Shown: positions 52,127 to 60,780, numbered from the stretch's first letter. The stretch is DNA of 64,000 nucleotides from an uncultured Prevotellaceae bacterium (GCA_900314655.1 OMWC01000005.1:1-64000), one strand, 5' to 3'. Made by a program: numbers and translations. Notes: a model not told the origin generated them from the letters alone.

Positions 52127-53081
52127 TTTTTTCCCCGAACTCCTTGCTGATATAATTGTTCAGGCTCTTGCAGCATTCGGCGCTGAAGCGCTGGCCGCAA
52201 CCGATGAGCAAGTCCCACTGTTCTTCCGTCAGGCCGCGCTCTATCACCTCGCGCGTGATGCCGTATTTCATCATGCCATACACCAGTCCAGCATTGAAGT
52301 TGTCGCCCGCACCGATGGTGCTCACCACCTGAATGTCCGATGGAATGGGGTAGTTTTTGCTGATTCCGCCCATTCCCGACGTTACGTCGCCTACCCGTGG
52401 CCTTTCAGCGCGCAGCTCGATGGGCCGCGAACCCTGCGTATAGATAAACTTCTTGCAGTAGAAAGAAATCTCCGCCCGATACACCTTGTCGGCATCATCC
52501 TTCTTGTACATCACCTCGAAATCCTCATGCGAGCCGCGCACGATGTCGGCCAGTTCCAGGTTCTCCAGGATGTTGGGCGTCAGTTTCATCACCTCGTTCT
52601 TGTGCGACGGGCGGAAGTTCACGTCGTAATACAGGATGGCCCCTTTCTGGCGCGCATAGTCCAGAAAGCCCTTCACCTGCGGGCGGATCACCGGATTGAT
52701 GGCAAAATAGGAACCGAACATCACGATGTCATCCTTCTGCACGTCGGGCATCACGAAGTCCAGCTGGTCGTGCGGATGATCCTTATAGAACAGATATTCC
52801 GCGTCGTTCTGCTCGTTGAGGAAGGCCAGCGACAGCGGCGACTTCGAATCCGGGAACACATTGATGTATTCGGCCCCCACGCCGTTCTCTTTCAGGAACG
52901 AGATAATCATCTCGCCCACGCGGTCGTTGCCCGTCTCGCTGATAAACTGTGCCGGAACGCCGGCGCGTCCCAGTGAAATCATGGCATTATAGGTGCTGCC
53001 TCCCGGCACGGCGCCGATAGGCTGGTTATTCTTGAAGATGATGTCGAGCACCGTCTCTCCGATTCCGATTACTTTTCTCAT
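52113..53081 (-). CDS. PfkB-family sugar kinase (fructokinase-like)
   Basis: The 322-aa product has no signal peptide and is cytoplasmic. Motifs of the PfkB/ribokinase family are present: the N-terminal GETVLDIIFKNNQPIGAVPG, GGSTYNAMISLGRAGV, and the C-terminal signature STIGAGDNFNAGLVYGMM with the catalytic Asp in GAGD. The length is normal. It would phosphorylate a free hexose or keto-sugar released from the imported oligosaccharides; 2-keto-3-deoxy-sugar kinase is a possible alternative to fructokinase. It is the first complete gene of the leftward glycosidase block and lies only 21 nt after the RhuM fragment, whose promoter may drive it. The last residues and stop lie in a palindromic element. 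Confidence 0.88.
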   Translation of the reverse strand: MRKVIGIGETVLDIIFKNNQPIGAVPGGSTYNAMISLGRAGVPAQFISETGNDRVGEMIISFLKENGVGAEYINVFPDSKSPLSLAFLNEQNDAEYLFYKDHPHDQLDFVMPDVQKDDIVMFGSYFAINPVIRPQVKGFLDYARQKGAILYYDVNFRPSHKNEVMKLTPNILENLELADIVRGSHEDFEVMYKKDDADKVYRAEISFYCKKFIYTQGSRPIELRAERPRVGDVTSGMGGISKNYPIPSDIQVVSTIGAGDNFNAGLVYGMMKYGITREVIERGLTEEQWDLLIGCGQRFSAECCKSLNNYISKEFGEKMRPT

Positions 53082-53102
53082 GCTATTTTTATTTAATTTT
53101 TT

Positions 53103-53450
53103 TCATCTATATTCATGCAACCGCTGCGTAGCCCAGCGGCGGAACCTTACCGCAATGGGTGACTGCACACGATAGCCCAAGGCGATAATTACATCAAGAT
53201 TATAGTGCAAAACTTGGTAGTTCTTGCCATCTGCAGCAGTTGTTCGGAATTTCCGAACAACTGCATCTTGTTCCAGTTCCTTGTCTGCAAAGATGTTTGT
53301 CAGATGCTCACTGATGTTCGATTTACTCGATTGGTAAATCTCCACCAGTTGCGCCTGAGTCAGCCACACATCCTCATCGGCAAAGCGCACATTCACGCTC
53401 ACCCTGCCGTTTTCATCCTTATACAGTATCAGTTTGTTCTCCTTGTCCAT
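53103..53450 (-). pseudogene. rhuM: RhuM-family protein, N-terminal fragment
   Basis: The 115 codons match the N-terminal DNA-binding-like domain of RhuM virulence-type proteins: LYKDENGRVSVNVRFADEDV, WLTQAQLVEIYQSSKSNISE, RKFRTTAADGKNYQVLHYNL and GYRVQSPIAVRFRRWATQRL. Full-length members are about 300 residues or more and continue after LHEY. Here the frame ends LHEYR followed by a stop. The C-terminal part is missing, and a sugar-kinase gene begins 21 nt later, so this looks like a gene cut by rearrangement. Its promoter remains intact upstream. Confidence 0.75.
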
Positions 53451-53470
53451 TTTGCATCTTTTGCTAAGTG

Positions 53471-53504
53471 CAAAAATACAAATATTTTTTCACAAACCAA
53501 CAAA
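53471..53504 (-). promoter_or_regulatory. promoter before the RhuM fragment, possibly driving PfkB and the glycosidase block
   Basis: On the - strand TTTG (53504-53501) and TATTTTTG (53478-53471) are separated by 22 nt. The -7 box ends 20 nt before the fragment's ATG. No other good promoter is seen before the PfkB gene. Confidence 0.5.
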
Positions 53505-53618
53505 TCCGGAGACTTTTTATCCGATAAATTCCACCAGCAAACCCTTAATCGGGTATCGGGAAATGAGGAAAAGGGGAATTCTTTTCAAAAAATCTTTATA
53601 TTTCCAATCATAAAGCGA

Positions 53619-53648
53619 GGGCTGCCGCGCTTCACAGCGGAGCAGCCC
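53619..53648. terminator. GC-rich hairpin after the P5-like gene
   Basis: GGGCTGCCGC and GCGGAGCAGCCC form a stem with a 2-nt bulge around GCTTCACA. It lies 50 nt past the stop of the leftward gene at 53698. There is no T run, so it may be a rho-assisted terminator or an element end. The rest of the gap 53451-53697 has only the RhuM promoter. Confidence 0.5.
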
Positions 53649-53697
53649 CTATTCAACATGAATGAAAAAACGCCTGATATCAGAATTAAATTCTTTC

Positions 53698-54135
53698 CTA
53701 TTTATAACGGAAAGCCAACTCCCATGCCCTGCCGATTACCCCGTAATCTACCCACTGGCCGCACTCCACGAGTATCATCTTATTGATGATGGTCTTCCAG
53801 ATTTCACGGCCTTTGTCGGGAGCCTCCAGATCTTCATCGGGCAGGATGTCGGCCTTCATGGCCACGTAGTTGACGTACTGATTGGTCTGATTACCCCTCT
53901 CCGTCGGTGGACACCAGCGGTTGATAATCTGCCGGAGAGTGTGCAGCCGATGCTTATACCAGTAGGTTCGCAGGATGCGGAAAGCCGCACGGATGCCATA
54001 CTCCATGGTTTCGAACTGTAGGAACCTCGGGTCGTTCTGCTCCAAGCATGTTCCTTGCCACTTGGCGCCGCTTCGCTCGATATTGAGCGGATTATTGTTG
54101 CGTATCCCACGCGCTATCTTCTTGTTATTCTTCAT
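53698..54135 (-). CDS. phage structural protein P5-like (lysozyme-fold) protein
   Basis: The 145-aa product begins NNKKIARGIRNNNPLNIERS and continues WQGTCLEQNDPRFLQFETME, YGIRAAFRILRTYWYKHRLH and RQIINRWCPPTERGNQTNQY. This is the pattern of the 'structural protein P5' family found in Bacteroidetes prophages and mobile elements, which is probably a peptidoglycan-degrading domain. There is no signal peptide, so release would need a holin or lysis. It is the last gene of a leftward mobile-element operon and follows the primase-helicase gene by 57 nt. Confidence 0.75.
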   Translation of the reverse strand: MKNNKKIARGIRNNNPLNIERSGAKWQGTCLEQNDPRFLQFETMEYGIRAAFRILRTYWYKHRLHTLRQIINRWCPPTERGNQTNQYVNYVAMKADILPDEDLEAPDKGREIWKTIINKMILVECGQWVDYGVIGRAWELAFRYK

Positions 54136-54192
54136 TTATCTTTCTTCTTTAATCCTTATTCTTTATTCTTTATTCCATATATCTCTCACAAG

Positions 54193-56724
54193 TCATTTCT
54201 CAAGAATTTTAATCAGTTTACGATACTTCCCGCGGTCAATGCGCTCGATAACGCCTTGCTTATACCAATCCGAGCACAGATTTGCGGAACGCTTCACCTG
54301 ACAGTCGAGAGCTTTGCTCACGTCTTGCACCGTAAACTCCTTGGGCAGACTGTTGAACGCCTCCATGTTCTTCGTCAAGCGCATCACCTGTCCCACTCTC
54401 TGCGCGCCTTCCAGACTGTCGCTCACCAGCTTGCCGAAATAGTAGAGTTGCGACTCGAAGATGTAATCGGCCAGAAGAAGGGCCAGCTCTATCGACGAGA
54501 ACTTGAGGTTCAGCTTCCCTGATTCCTCAAAGGAGTCCAGCGAGTTCATGATGGCATCCACGGCAGCCAGACGGACGGCTATCAGCGGCGGACGCTTGCG
54601 GAAGTAGTCACCCAGGCGGTCATCGTCGAGCGAGAGGGCGAAGGCCTTCTGCTGCCCCCAATAATAGAGGGCATCGGCGAAGGAGGTCTGCTTCCCCAGA
54701 CGGTCTTGCCAACGCCTGGGAACACTGACCTGCTGCTCCAGATTCACGTCCCATCCGCAGCGCAGCAGGCGGTGGCCTACGGTGCGTAGCCAGTCGGAGT
54801 CCTTATCCGTCCGTCGGCGTGCCTGCCGCTTCATCATCTCGTAGCGCTGGCCATACTGTACACCCATAATCAGACGTGTGGGCAGTCCGTCGAGGCAATT
54901 CCTGGAGGTGATTTTCTTTTGCAGGGCATCGGGCGTACCCGTCACCACGAAGTTGAAGAATGCCGGAACGAGACCGTTTCTCGTCATCGCAGAGCGGCTT
55001 TCGGAACCCGTCAGTTCGCAGTCGAACGATTTCTTGTCGAAATCCTGCGAAGAGTTCCACGAGTTCTTCTCGTAGTTGATTTTCGATGAGAGTTCGCTCT
55101 CGAAGTTGTAGCAAGCCACCTGCCGCTGCTCCGAGCCGAAACTGTTCTTGGCGTCCATGCAGCGCTCCAGCTTCTGCTTCAGCGTGCAGTCCGTGGGCAG
55201 GTAGCGGATGGGGAAATGCTTCTCTTCGGGTATGTCGTCCTTCTTGGCCTTGGCCATCGAGAGCCGCTTCATCTCGGCCTGATAGTTCTCTTCGGCCTTA
55301 CGTCCGCGGGCATCCTCCTGTCGGAGCGGTTCCATAATCAGGCGGTCCAGTTCGCGATAGTCGCCCTTTCCCGTTCCGGCATCGCCGATGATGTAGGTCA
55401 TGAAGGTCAGCGCGAGGTCTGAGCCGTCGTACCAATTTCGCAGACGGCATCCCGATAGAAGCGTGCCGAACATGGTGCCTGCCACCAGTATTCCGTTAAG
55501 ACGAGAGTACCTTGGCAGAACGGCGCACACGGGCCGCCATACGGGGCTTTCAAACCAAGGAGCGAAATCGTCGGCCCATTTTTCGTAATCCCATTCAGCC
55601 GCTTGGTCAATGCCCTTGTTGCCTGACCGTATGCCCTCTGCCTTTCCTTCTCCCGACAGGGTGATACCCATACCTTGAAGGAAGGCCACGAGCCGTCGGG
55701 GGATGGCTGCATATCGTCGCGCACCGATAGCCGAGCCAGCACACTGCCGTCGCTCCTGCTCCGGAAGTCCGTAATCAGGAGTGACCCTGACCACCATGTC
55801 CTCGCTGAAATCGCAGATGTAGCGCATGCATTGCTGCACCAGCGCATAATAGCAGGCGTTACGCTCGCCGACAGCCGGAAGGTGCCCATACTCGGCGCGT
55901 AGCCAAGAGTCTGCAATAGTCGCGTATGGCACGCCGTGATAGGAAGCCCCTTCAGCCCCCTCCAAACCTCCCCCCTGGGGGAGGCTTTCTGTGAGGTTGG
56001 AGCTTCCCCCCAGGGGGGGAGTGAGGGGGGCTCCTTTTCTATACGTTTCTCCATATTCTTTTTCAAATGCTTCATTGTCATAATTCAAAAGGTTTTCAAG
56101 TTCAACATAAAGAATGTCTGCGCGTGTGCAACCGTAGGAGAGCCTTGTGGCATCCTTACAGGCTTCGTCGAGTTTCACGCTTAGCTCTTTGGCAAGCCAT
56201 TGCTGATTGTCAGCAAGATTGCCGCGTTCGGGGTCGGCCTTGAATACCAGTCTCAGGCCTCTGCCCGACGGAGTGATATGCGCAAAGAGGATACCGAATT
56301 GCTTGCAGAAAGCGTCGGCATAGCCTTCACCCTTCGAAGCATCTGACGGCCATTTCTTAGCCCATCCCTCGAAAATCTCCCTCGGGTTTTTCACTCCGTC
56401 AATATCCAGCATACAGAGTCCGTTGAGTCTGACAAACTCCGACTTTCGCCATGCGGCCATGCAAGGCTTGCCACAGATCATCTTTTCTGACTTCGTGATT
56501 TCCCCTGCTGAGAACACCCACGCGGGCAGTTTCTTCTTCAGTTTTGCCTTCAGTTCATGAAAATATTTCTTTTCCTTTTCTCCCTGTGCCAGTTCCATGC
56601 TGTTGGCAGCAGCATGGATTTGGCGGATCGTATCCTCGACAAACGGATTGTCTATCACTTGCAGGAAGTTTTCCCTTGTTGCCGGTAGGCAGTAAGAATT
56701 GATTTTCTGTTGGATGTAAAACAT
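54193..56724 (-). CDS. mobile-element primase-helicase-like protein (BT4734 N-domain plus DUF3987)
   Basis: The 843-aa product starts with a BT4734/VirE-N-like domain (about 30-230) with LCMLDIDGVKN and FGILFAHITPSGRGLRLVFK, a primase-polymerase-type fold. After about residue 350 comes a DUF3987 ATPase/helicase-like domain: VLPRYSRLNGILVAGTMFGT, the P-loop-like YIIGDAGTGKGDYRELDRLI, and a helical C-terminal region. Such proteins are common in Bacteroidales prophages and integrative elements and probably serve their replication. Between the two domains an in-frame double palindrome encodes APLTPPLGGSSNLTESLPQG (about 231-256). Its start overlaps the upstream 166-aa gene by 70 nt. No integrase is visible nearby. 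Confidence 0.82.
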   Translation of the reverse strand: MFYIQQKINSYCLPATRENFLQVIDNPFVEDTIRQIHAAANSMELAQGEKEKKYFHELKAKLKKKLPAWVFSAGEITKSEKMICGKPCMAAWRKSEFVRLNGLCMLDIDGVKNPREIFEGWAKKWPSDASKGEGYADAFCKQFGILFAHITPSGRGLRLVFKADPERGNLADNQQWLAKELSVKLDEACKDATRLSYGCTRADILYVELENLLNYDNEAFEKEYGETYRKGAPLTPPLGGSSNLTESLPQGGGLEGAEGASYHGVPYATIADSWLRAEYGHLPAVGERNACYYALVQQCMRYICDFSEDMVVRVTPDYGLPEQERRQCAGSAIGARRYAAIPRRLVAFLQGMGITLSGEGKAEGIRSGNKGIDQAAEWDYEKWADDFAPWFESPVWRPVCAVLPRYSRLNGILVAGTMFGTLLSGCRLRNWYDGSDLALTFMTYIIGDAGTGKGDYRELDRLIMEPLRQEDARGRKAEENYQAEMKRLSMAKAKKDDIPEEKHFPIRYLPTDCTLKQKLERCMDAKNSFGSEQRQVACYNFESELSSKINYEKNSWNSSQDFDKKSFDCELTGSESRSAMTRNGLVPAFFNFVVTGTPDALQKKITSRNCLDGLPTRLIMGVQYGQRYEMMKRQARRRTDKDSDWLRTVGHRLLRCGWDVNLEQQVSVPRRWQDRLGKQTSFADALYYWGQQKAFALSLDDDRLGDYFRKRPPLIAVRLAAVDAIMNSLDSFEESGKLNLKFSSIELALLLADYIFESQLYYFGKLVSDSLEGAQRVGQVMRLTKNMEAFNSLPKEFTVQDVSKALDCQVKRSANLCSDWYKQGVIERIDRGKYRKLIKILEK
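55954..56034. repeat. double palindromic element inside the primase-helicase gene
   Basis: Hairpins around CCTCCCCCCTGGGGGAGG and CTTCCCCCCAGGGGGGGAG, linked by TTTCTGTGAGGT, are translated as APLTPPLGGSSNLTESLPQG between the two domains. Confidence 0.8.
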
Positions 56725-57155
56725 TGGTTCAATGGTGCGCCGATTATAGTGTATGCCCAGTCGGCAGGGCTGTAGGGATGTTCGTTATCGAGGGCAATTT
56801 CCGCGAAGATGCGTACTTTATGCTCCTTCTTGTCGAGATAGACAGCGAGGCCGTCGCGCTTCATGAGCGGCTTCGTCCGTGGTTCGCGGGGCAGCTGCGG
56901 CTCCAGTTCTCGGGTCAGCGTCTCGAAGTCCTTCAGCATGTCGCCCACAGGGTCGAGCGCATTCATCGGAGCCATCAGGTGTGCCACATAGTTCGACTCC
57001 TTCTCGCCGTTCGTCTGGTAGAACTTCGACGCTCCGGAGCGCTTCACATTTCGTTGCGAGGGTTCCCCCTTGCCGCACGGGCGGAACTCTATCGAGTCGT
57101 CCTCGTAGATGGTTGCCGTTCCGCGTCCGTGCCATTTTTCTTTAGGTTGTGCCAT
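56655..57155 (-). CDS. mobile-element hypothetical protein, 166 aa
   Basis: I do not recognise a named domain. The N-terminal part is basic and polar (MAQPKEKWHGRGTATIYEDD then RNVKRSGASKFYQTNGEKES). The middle and end (LAVYLDKKEHKVRIFAEIAL, NEHPYSPADWAYTIIGAP) look like a compact alpha/beta unit. It has no signal peptide. It overlaps both neighbours (by 14 nt upstream and 70 nt downstream), as in tightly packed phage-type operons. It often seems to travel with the BT4734-type gene, but that statement is from general experience only. Confidence 0.6.
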   Translation of the reverse strand: MAQPKEKWHGRGTATIYEDDSIEFRPCGKGEPSQRNVKRSGASKFYQTNGEKESNYVAHLMAPMNALDPVGDMLKDFETLTRELEPQLPREPRTKPLMKRDGLAVYLDKKEHKVRIFAEIALDNEHPYSPADWAYTIIGAPLNQCFTSNRKSILTAYRQQGKTSCK

Positions 57156-57396
57156 GATATTTTTTGGTGTTAGGTGATGGGTGATGGTGGTTACTCTTTT
57201 TCCGTTTCGGAATCGGCTTGTAGTAAGCCGGAGTCCCTTCTTCGCGTTCCCACGAAGTGCAGGCCACGCCCGAACAGATTCTTTTGTGGAAGAAGCACAG
57301 GGGGCAGTGCCCCTGGTTCCGCTTCACCTCCATCCGTTGGCCGTCGAGTTCCACGACGTCGCCAATCCGCGCTTCTTGAAATAAATACGTACTCAT
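57142..57396 (-). CDS. small Cys-rich, probably zinc-binding protein, 84 aa
   Basis: The sequence contains CPLCFFHKRICSGVAC, with four cysteines in CxxC-x6-C-x4-C spacing that could bind zinc. The N-terminus (ARIGDVVELDGQRMEVKRNQ) is strand-rich. The C-terminal tail (KKSNHHHPSPNTKKYHGTT) comes from a TTGGTGTTAGGTGATGGGTG repeat, related to the repeat in the GH78 and lyase genes, so the true family end may be near PKRKK. It overlaps the next gene by 14 nt. Function unknown; mobile-element context. Confidence 0.55.
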   Translation of the reverse strand: MSTYLFQEARIGDVVELDGQRMEVKRNQGHCPLCFFHKRICSGVACTSWEREEGTPAYYKPIPKRKKSNHHHPSPNTKKYHGTT

Positions 57397-57402
57397 AATA
57401 AT

Positions 57403-57467
57403 GTTTCAAGTTTCAGGTTTCAAGTCTCAAAACCTCCCCTCCCCAAGGGGAGGGGTCGGGGGAGAGG
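57403..57467. repeat. TTTCAAGTTTCAGG repeat and palindromic element
   Basis: TTTCAAGTTTCAGGTTTCAA is followed by AACCTCCCCTCCCCAAGGGG and AGGGGTCGGGGG. It fills the 72-nt gap between the 84-aa and 93-aa genes without coding. Confidence 0.7.
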
Positions 57468-57468
57468 C

Positions 57469-57750
57469 TTATACGATTCGATCAATATAAATTTGGTTTT
57501 CATGTCCTACGGTACCGTCCTGACGATCGAACGTGCGGTGAGAGATATGGCATTGCACATGGTGCAACGTGTTGGTGTCCAGCGGTTGCAAAGCCTGAGC
57601 CAGCGACCCCGTGGCCTGTGCGTGGAAGGTGTCGATACCGTCCGAGAGCACAAAGTCCATGAAGTGGAACACGGTAGGCTGTCCGTCCTTGCCTGTGTAT
57701 TGGCGCTGCGAGTGAGCACCCTGCGAAATAATTGAAACGAGTTTTTCCAT
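57469..57750 (-). CDS. mobile-element hypothetical protein, 93 aa
   Basis: A short soluble protein with alternating strands (EKLVSIISQGAHSQRQYTG, TVFHFMDFVLSDGIDTFHAQ, TLHHVQCHISHRTFDR). This could be a small OB-like or barrel fold, but I cannot name it. It starts 5 nt after the stop of the Rha-type regulator gene, so it belongs to the same leftward operon. A single-strand DNA-binding role would fit the neighbours but is not shown by motifs. Confidence 0.5.
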   Translation of the reverse strand: MEKLVSIISQGAHSQRQYTGKDGQPTVFHFMDFVLSDGIDTFHAQATGSLAQALQPLDTNTLHHVQCHISHRTFDRQDGTVGHENQIYIDRIV

Positions 57751-57755
57751 TGTCT

Positions 57756-58469
57756 TTAATCTTGTTTAAACAGTTGATGAATAAATTGTTTTCCTTTCTC
57801 CGTCCATACCAGATAGGTACGAGTGCGGACAGTTCCGAAGAGATCGCGATGAGTGTGTGTGCGGCAGGTAGCCAGTCCACGGCGGGCATACGGAGCATAA
57901 AGCATATACTGCCCGCTCTGCTCGTAGATGATGCTGTCCTGAAGCAGCCGCGTAGTCAGGTCGTGAACGGTCATTCCCAAGCCCTTCGCCACTTGCGTCA
58001 TCGTCAGGCAGTCCACCGAGTCGAGCACCTCATCCACATAGTCGGCTTTCGGCTGGAGATTGGCTATAAGCTGTTCTTTTTCCTCTACTTCTTTTTTTAG
58101 GATTATCGCAGCGCGGCACATGATTTCAAGGTCGGTCATCGGTCGCATTTCCTTTGCTAGCCTTTCCTCTTCCAGTTGCTTCCAACGTAGCACCAGTTTT
58201 GCGCGCGCTTCATCATTAAACTTTGTTGCAACATACAGACACTCGGTCTTTGTCAGAGAGTAACAGGGAACATTCCTCGTTCCACCGTTCGGTTGAACCA
58301 CCTCTCGGGATGTCAGCGCAAAATTGCGCCCACATATTTTCTTCCAGGCTGGTTCCATGTTCCGGATAGCTTTCATCACATCTTTGTGCTGCTTACCCGT
58401 CACTTCAGCAATCTCCAGCGAAGTCATCCGCTGCTCGCCATCATCACGATTTTTAATTAAATCAATCAT
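57756..58469 (-). CDS. Rha-family phage regulator with antirepressor-type C-domain
   Basis: The 237-aa product has a Rha N-terminal domain: MTSLEIAEVTGKQHKDVMKA, IRNMEPAWKKICGRNFALTS, PCYSLTKTECLYVATKFNDE and KLVLRWKQLEEERL. A C-terminal part with VDCLTMTQVAKGLGMTVHDL and RDLFGTVRTRTYLVWTEKGK resembles the KilA-C/phage antirepressor domain. Such proteins regulate prophage or phage-like element genes by binding DNA. It is probably the controlling gene of this remnant. The frame is open from 58469, but the first 15 codons may be extra, and the ATG at residue 16 (MTSLEI) is a plausible alternative start. Confidence 0.82.
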   Translation of the reverse strand: MIDLIKNRDDGEQRMTSLEIAEVTGKQHKDVMKAIRNMEPAWKKICGRNFALTSREVVQPNGGTRNVPCYSLTKTECLYVATKFNDEARAKLVLRWKQLEEERLAKEMRPMTDLEIMCRAAIILKKEVEEKEQLIANLQPKADYVDEVLDSVDCLTMTQVAKGLGMTVHDLTTRLLQDSIIYEQSGQYMLYAPYARRGLATCRTHTHRDLFGTVRTRTYLVWTEKGKQFIHQLFKQD

Positions 58470-58644
58470 ATGCTGTTTCTTTTTGGGGGTTATTACCGCT
58501 CGGAAGGAGGGACGTCCTTTCTCCCCGATTGGTTTCTGAGCGCGAAATTAGATTGTTTTCAGGAGAGTGAAAAGAATAATAGAGTGGAGGTACGGGAAAT
58601 GAAACGGGATTTGCGGATCATTCACGGAAAATAGCACGGTTTTT

Positions 58645-59091
58645 CTATTCTCCCTTTGTGTAGGCGCTCAAAAAACGTTTGGCAACGTTAATTCTCCTGA
58701 TAGTCCTCCCGGGATCGTTGGTGTCCGTGAACTTCCAGTCTGGAAATCGCCCGTCGATTTTCTTATATGTTTCATCGATGGTAGTGCAGCCGGGCAAATC
58801 CTCCACGCCCATCTCTTTTAGGAACAGACGGAAGGATCTTGTAGATTCATATCTGCCCAAGCCTTTCACGTGCCCCTTATCTATAAGCTTATAGATGTAC
58901 GCGTAGTCACCTTTACGCTTTATAACGCCCTCCTCATTCAGGATGCGGAGCGCAAGCCGTGCCCGTTCGAACACGTCCACATGCTCGTCGTCCACTTGTT
59001 TCTCACTTGCAACCTTGTCGCCAAGTTGCGATACCAGTTCTCTGTACAGTGGCACTCTTTCGTCTGCCACGTTGATTACTATTTGCTTCAT
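58645..59091 (-). CDS. mobile-element hypothetical protein, about 148 aa
   Basis: The frame is open from 59121, but MKQIVINVADERVPLYRELV at 59091 looks like the natural start. The product is basic and helical. The middle (ARLALRILNEEGVIKRKGDY) may be a winged-helix unit, and the end (IDETYKKIDGRFPDWKFTDT, TIRRINVAKRFLSAY) is typical of small proteins in Bacteroidales mobile elements. I do not recognise a family. It is transcribed leftwards, 175 nt before the Rha-type gene. The gap 58470-58644 shows nothing else that I can support. Confidence 0.55.
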   Translation of the reverse strand: MKQIVINVADERVPLYRELVSQLGDKVASEKQVDDEHVDVFERARLALRILNEEGVIKRKGDYAYIYKLIDKGHVKGLGRYESTRSFRLFLKEMGVEDLPGCTTIDETYKKIDGRFPDWKFTDTNDPGRTIRRINVAKRFLSAYTKGE

Positions 59092-59121
59092 AGCCGAATG
59101 TTTTTGTGAGTGAGAAAGCAT

Positions 59122-59384
59122 CGAATACGCGTCGTTTAACTCATGAGACTTCTCCGCTCACCACTCGGGTGAAACATTTGTTGAGGTTTACCTCGTAACG
59201 ATATGTAATAGTCTTTTGGTTGCGCTCACATTTTGAATTCCCTGTTAAAGAATCTAAAATGTCAAACAATAAAAGACCCACAAAGGGAAATACATCCGAT
59301 TGTGGGTACAAAAGTATAATAAATAAAATTGAGAATCAAGGTGTAGCGGACTACCATATTACGGGTAGTACCCTAAGTAGTGGG
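59122..59384. other. AT-rich gap without a supported gene
   Basis: The sequence contains a weak 72-codon frame on + (59220-59438) that overlaps the end of the 449-aa gene. A short hairpin AGTAG-TGGG-CTACT followed by T residues at 59376-59390 overlaps the last codons of that leftward gene. No clear promoter is seen. Confidence 0.3.
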
Positions 59385-60734
59385 CTACTTTTTGGGGGTT
59401 GGTTTTCTCTCTACCTGTTTTCTTATCTCTGCGGCTAAGTTAGGCATTGCTTCTTCGAAAATCCTTGCCACAGTTTCTATGTCATTTTTTCTGAAACCAC
59501 CTTTTCTTATTTCAGAATCTACAGAGGTTTCTTCATAGCCAGAAATTGCTGTAATTATAGGCACTAACTTTTTTTTAACAGGTATTGGTCCGTCTTTGAT
59601 TGAAGCTACCGTATAAATAAGAAGACACATTTGAGCTTTTGTAAAACACTTATTACTGGCTCCTTTAAATGCGATTTCTCCTGTACCATCAGTCACGCTT
59701 GTTTCCATCAAAGCCGATTCATATAAACTGTGCCATTTGTCGATTTCTTCAACACGTTTTTTGTCACGCTCTTCGGCTTTTTTAGTCTTTTCTTCTGCTT
59801 GTTCTTTCAATGAAGCATTCTCTTCTTTCAACTGAGAGATTTCTTGCTTCAATCCATCTATCTGCTCCTCATATTTTTGTTTTAATTCTTCATCTTGTTT
59901 TGATGAACGAGATTCCATTTCTTGCTCGAATAATTCATTTTGTATTTCCTCTTCTATTTCTTCTTGCCTTTTATATTCTTCTATCAATTCTTTTTTGCTT
60001 AACAACTCACCTTTATCCACCAGATGGTGTTTTAAAATACCAATTTGTTGACTTAGTTCCCAATTGATCGAATAGTCGCTCGAATGAAAACTATCATCTA
60101 TATTAACAATTAGAGAGATTTGGCTATTAATATCTTTTCCTAGAATCCTAATAACACGTATAATATCATTAATATTGTATTTGTTAGTAATAAGACCCCA
60201 ATTAACACGACCTTTAAATGTATTGTACCTTAACAACTCATTATGTATATCCATTATTTTAAAATGGTCGCAAGAAATTGTAGTGGTAGGACTGATAAAC
60301 ATCAAATGGGTTTCCATAGCTATTCCTGAGGCCTTTGCCTCCTTTAACCTGTCGAAGTCGCTGATTAAAGAATCTACGGCCTTTTCAACATGACTGGGCA
60401 AATCTATTGTGCAGGATAGATAAAACTTAACCATTCTCAAGATGACCGCAACAATAGAATCGTCATTCCATTGCATGCTATAATAATCAATCCACGAATG
60501 AGTGTGCAGGGTGAAACGATCGTCCAATATAATTATCGTCGACAGATAATTAGCGTCATTAAACATTGTCAGTATTAACTTCTCTTTATCCCAACCAATG
60601 GGAACAGTAAATGACTGGCTTATCAGATAATCATATAAAATGCCGTCTACCGATAATTGGTCATCAATATCATAGTCATCAATCGATTCTTTATGTAAAA
60701 AAATCAACTCCTGTGGCAACTTGGTTAAATCCAT
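59385..60734 (-). CDS. coiled-coil hypothetical protein, 449 aa
   Basis: The N-terminal 230 residues form an AT-coded globular part that I do not recognise (LILTMFNDANYLSTIIILDD, HFKIMDIHNELLRYNTFKGR). About residues 245-345 are a long, highly charged coiled coil (EEIEEEIQNELFEQEMESRS, QKYEEQIDGLKQEISQLKEE). The last 90 residues (KCFTKAQMCLLIYTVASIKD, EIRKGGFRKNDIETVARIFE) resemble a small domain found at the end of some Bacteroidales mobile-element proteins. Codon use is AT-rich, unlike the pectin locus. It lies 46 nt after the restriction-modification gene, on the same strand. It could be a partner of that enzyme or an independent cargo gene. Confidence 0.6.
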   Translation of the reverse strand: MDLTKLPQELIFLHKESIDDYDIDDQLSVDGILYDYLISQSFTVPIGWDKEKLILTMFNDANYLSTIIILDDRFTLHTHSWIDYYSMQWNDDSIVAVILRMVKFYLSCTIDLPSHVEKAVDSLISDFDRLKEAKASGIAMETHLMFISPTTTISCDHFKIMDIHNELLRYNTFKGRVNWGLITNKYNINDIIRVIRILGKDINSQISLIVNIDDSFHSSDYSINWELSQQIGILKHHLVDKGELLSKKELIEEYKRQEEIEEEIQNELFEQEMESRSSKQDEELKQKYEEQIDGLKQEISQLKEENASLKEQAEEKTKKAEERDKKRVEEIDKWHSLYESALMETSVTDGTGEIAFKGASNKCFTKAQMCLLIYTVASIKDGPIPVKKKLVPIITAISGYEETSVDSEIRKGGFRKNDIETVARIFEEAMPNLAAEIRKQVERKPTPKK

Positions 60735-60780
60735 ATTGTTGTTTTGTTTACTTTAAATATTCAAATAACTCTGTTAAACT

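Noticed and set aside
53698-59091. Complete prophage or integrative element
   Set aside because: No integrase, terminase, capsid, portal or attachment repeats were found between 53100 and 59100, so only a remnant or part of an element is claimed.
59220-59438. 72-codon frame on + before the 449-aa gene
   Set aside because: Overlaps the end of a well-supported leftward gene, lacks a promoter, and its last third is antisense coding. Kept only as a note on the gap.
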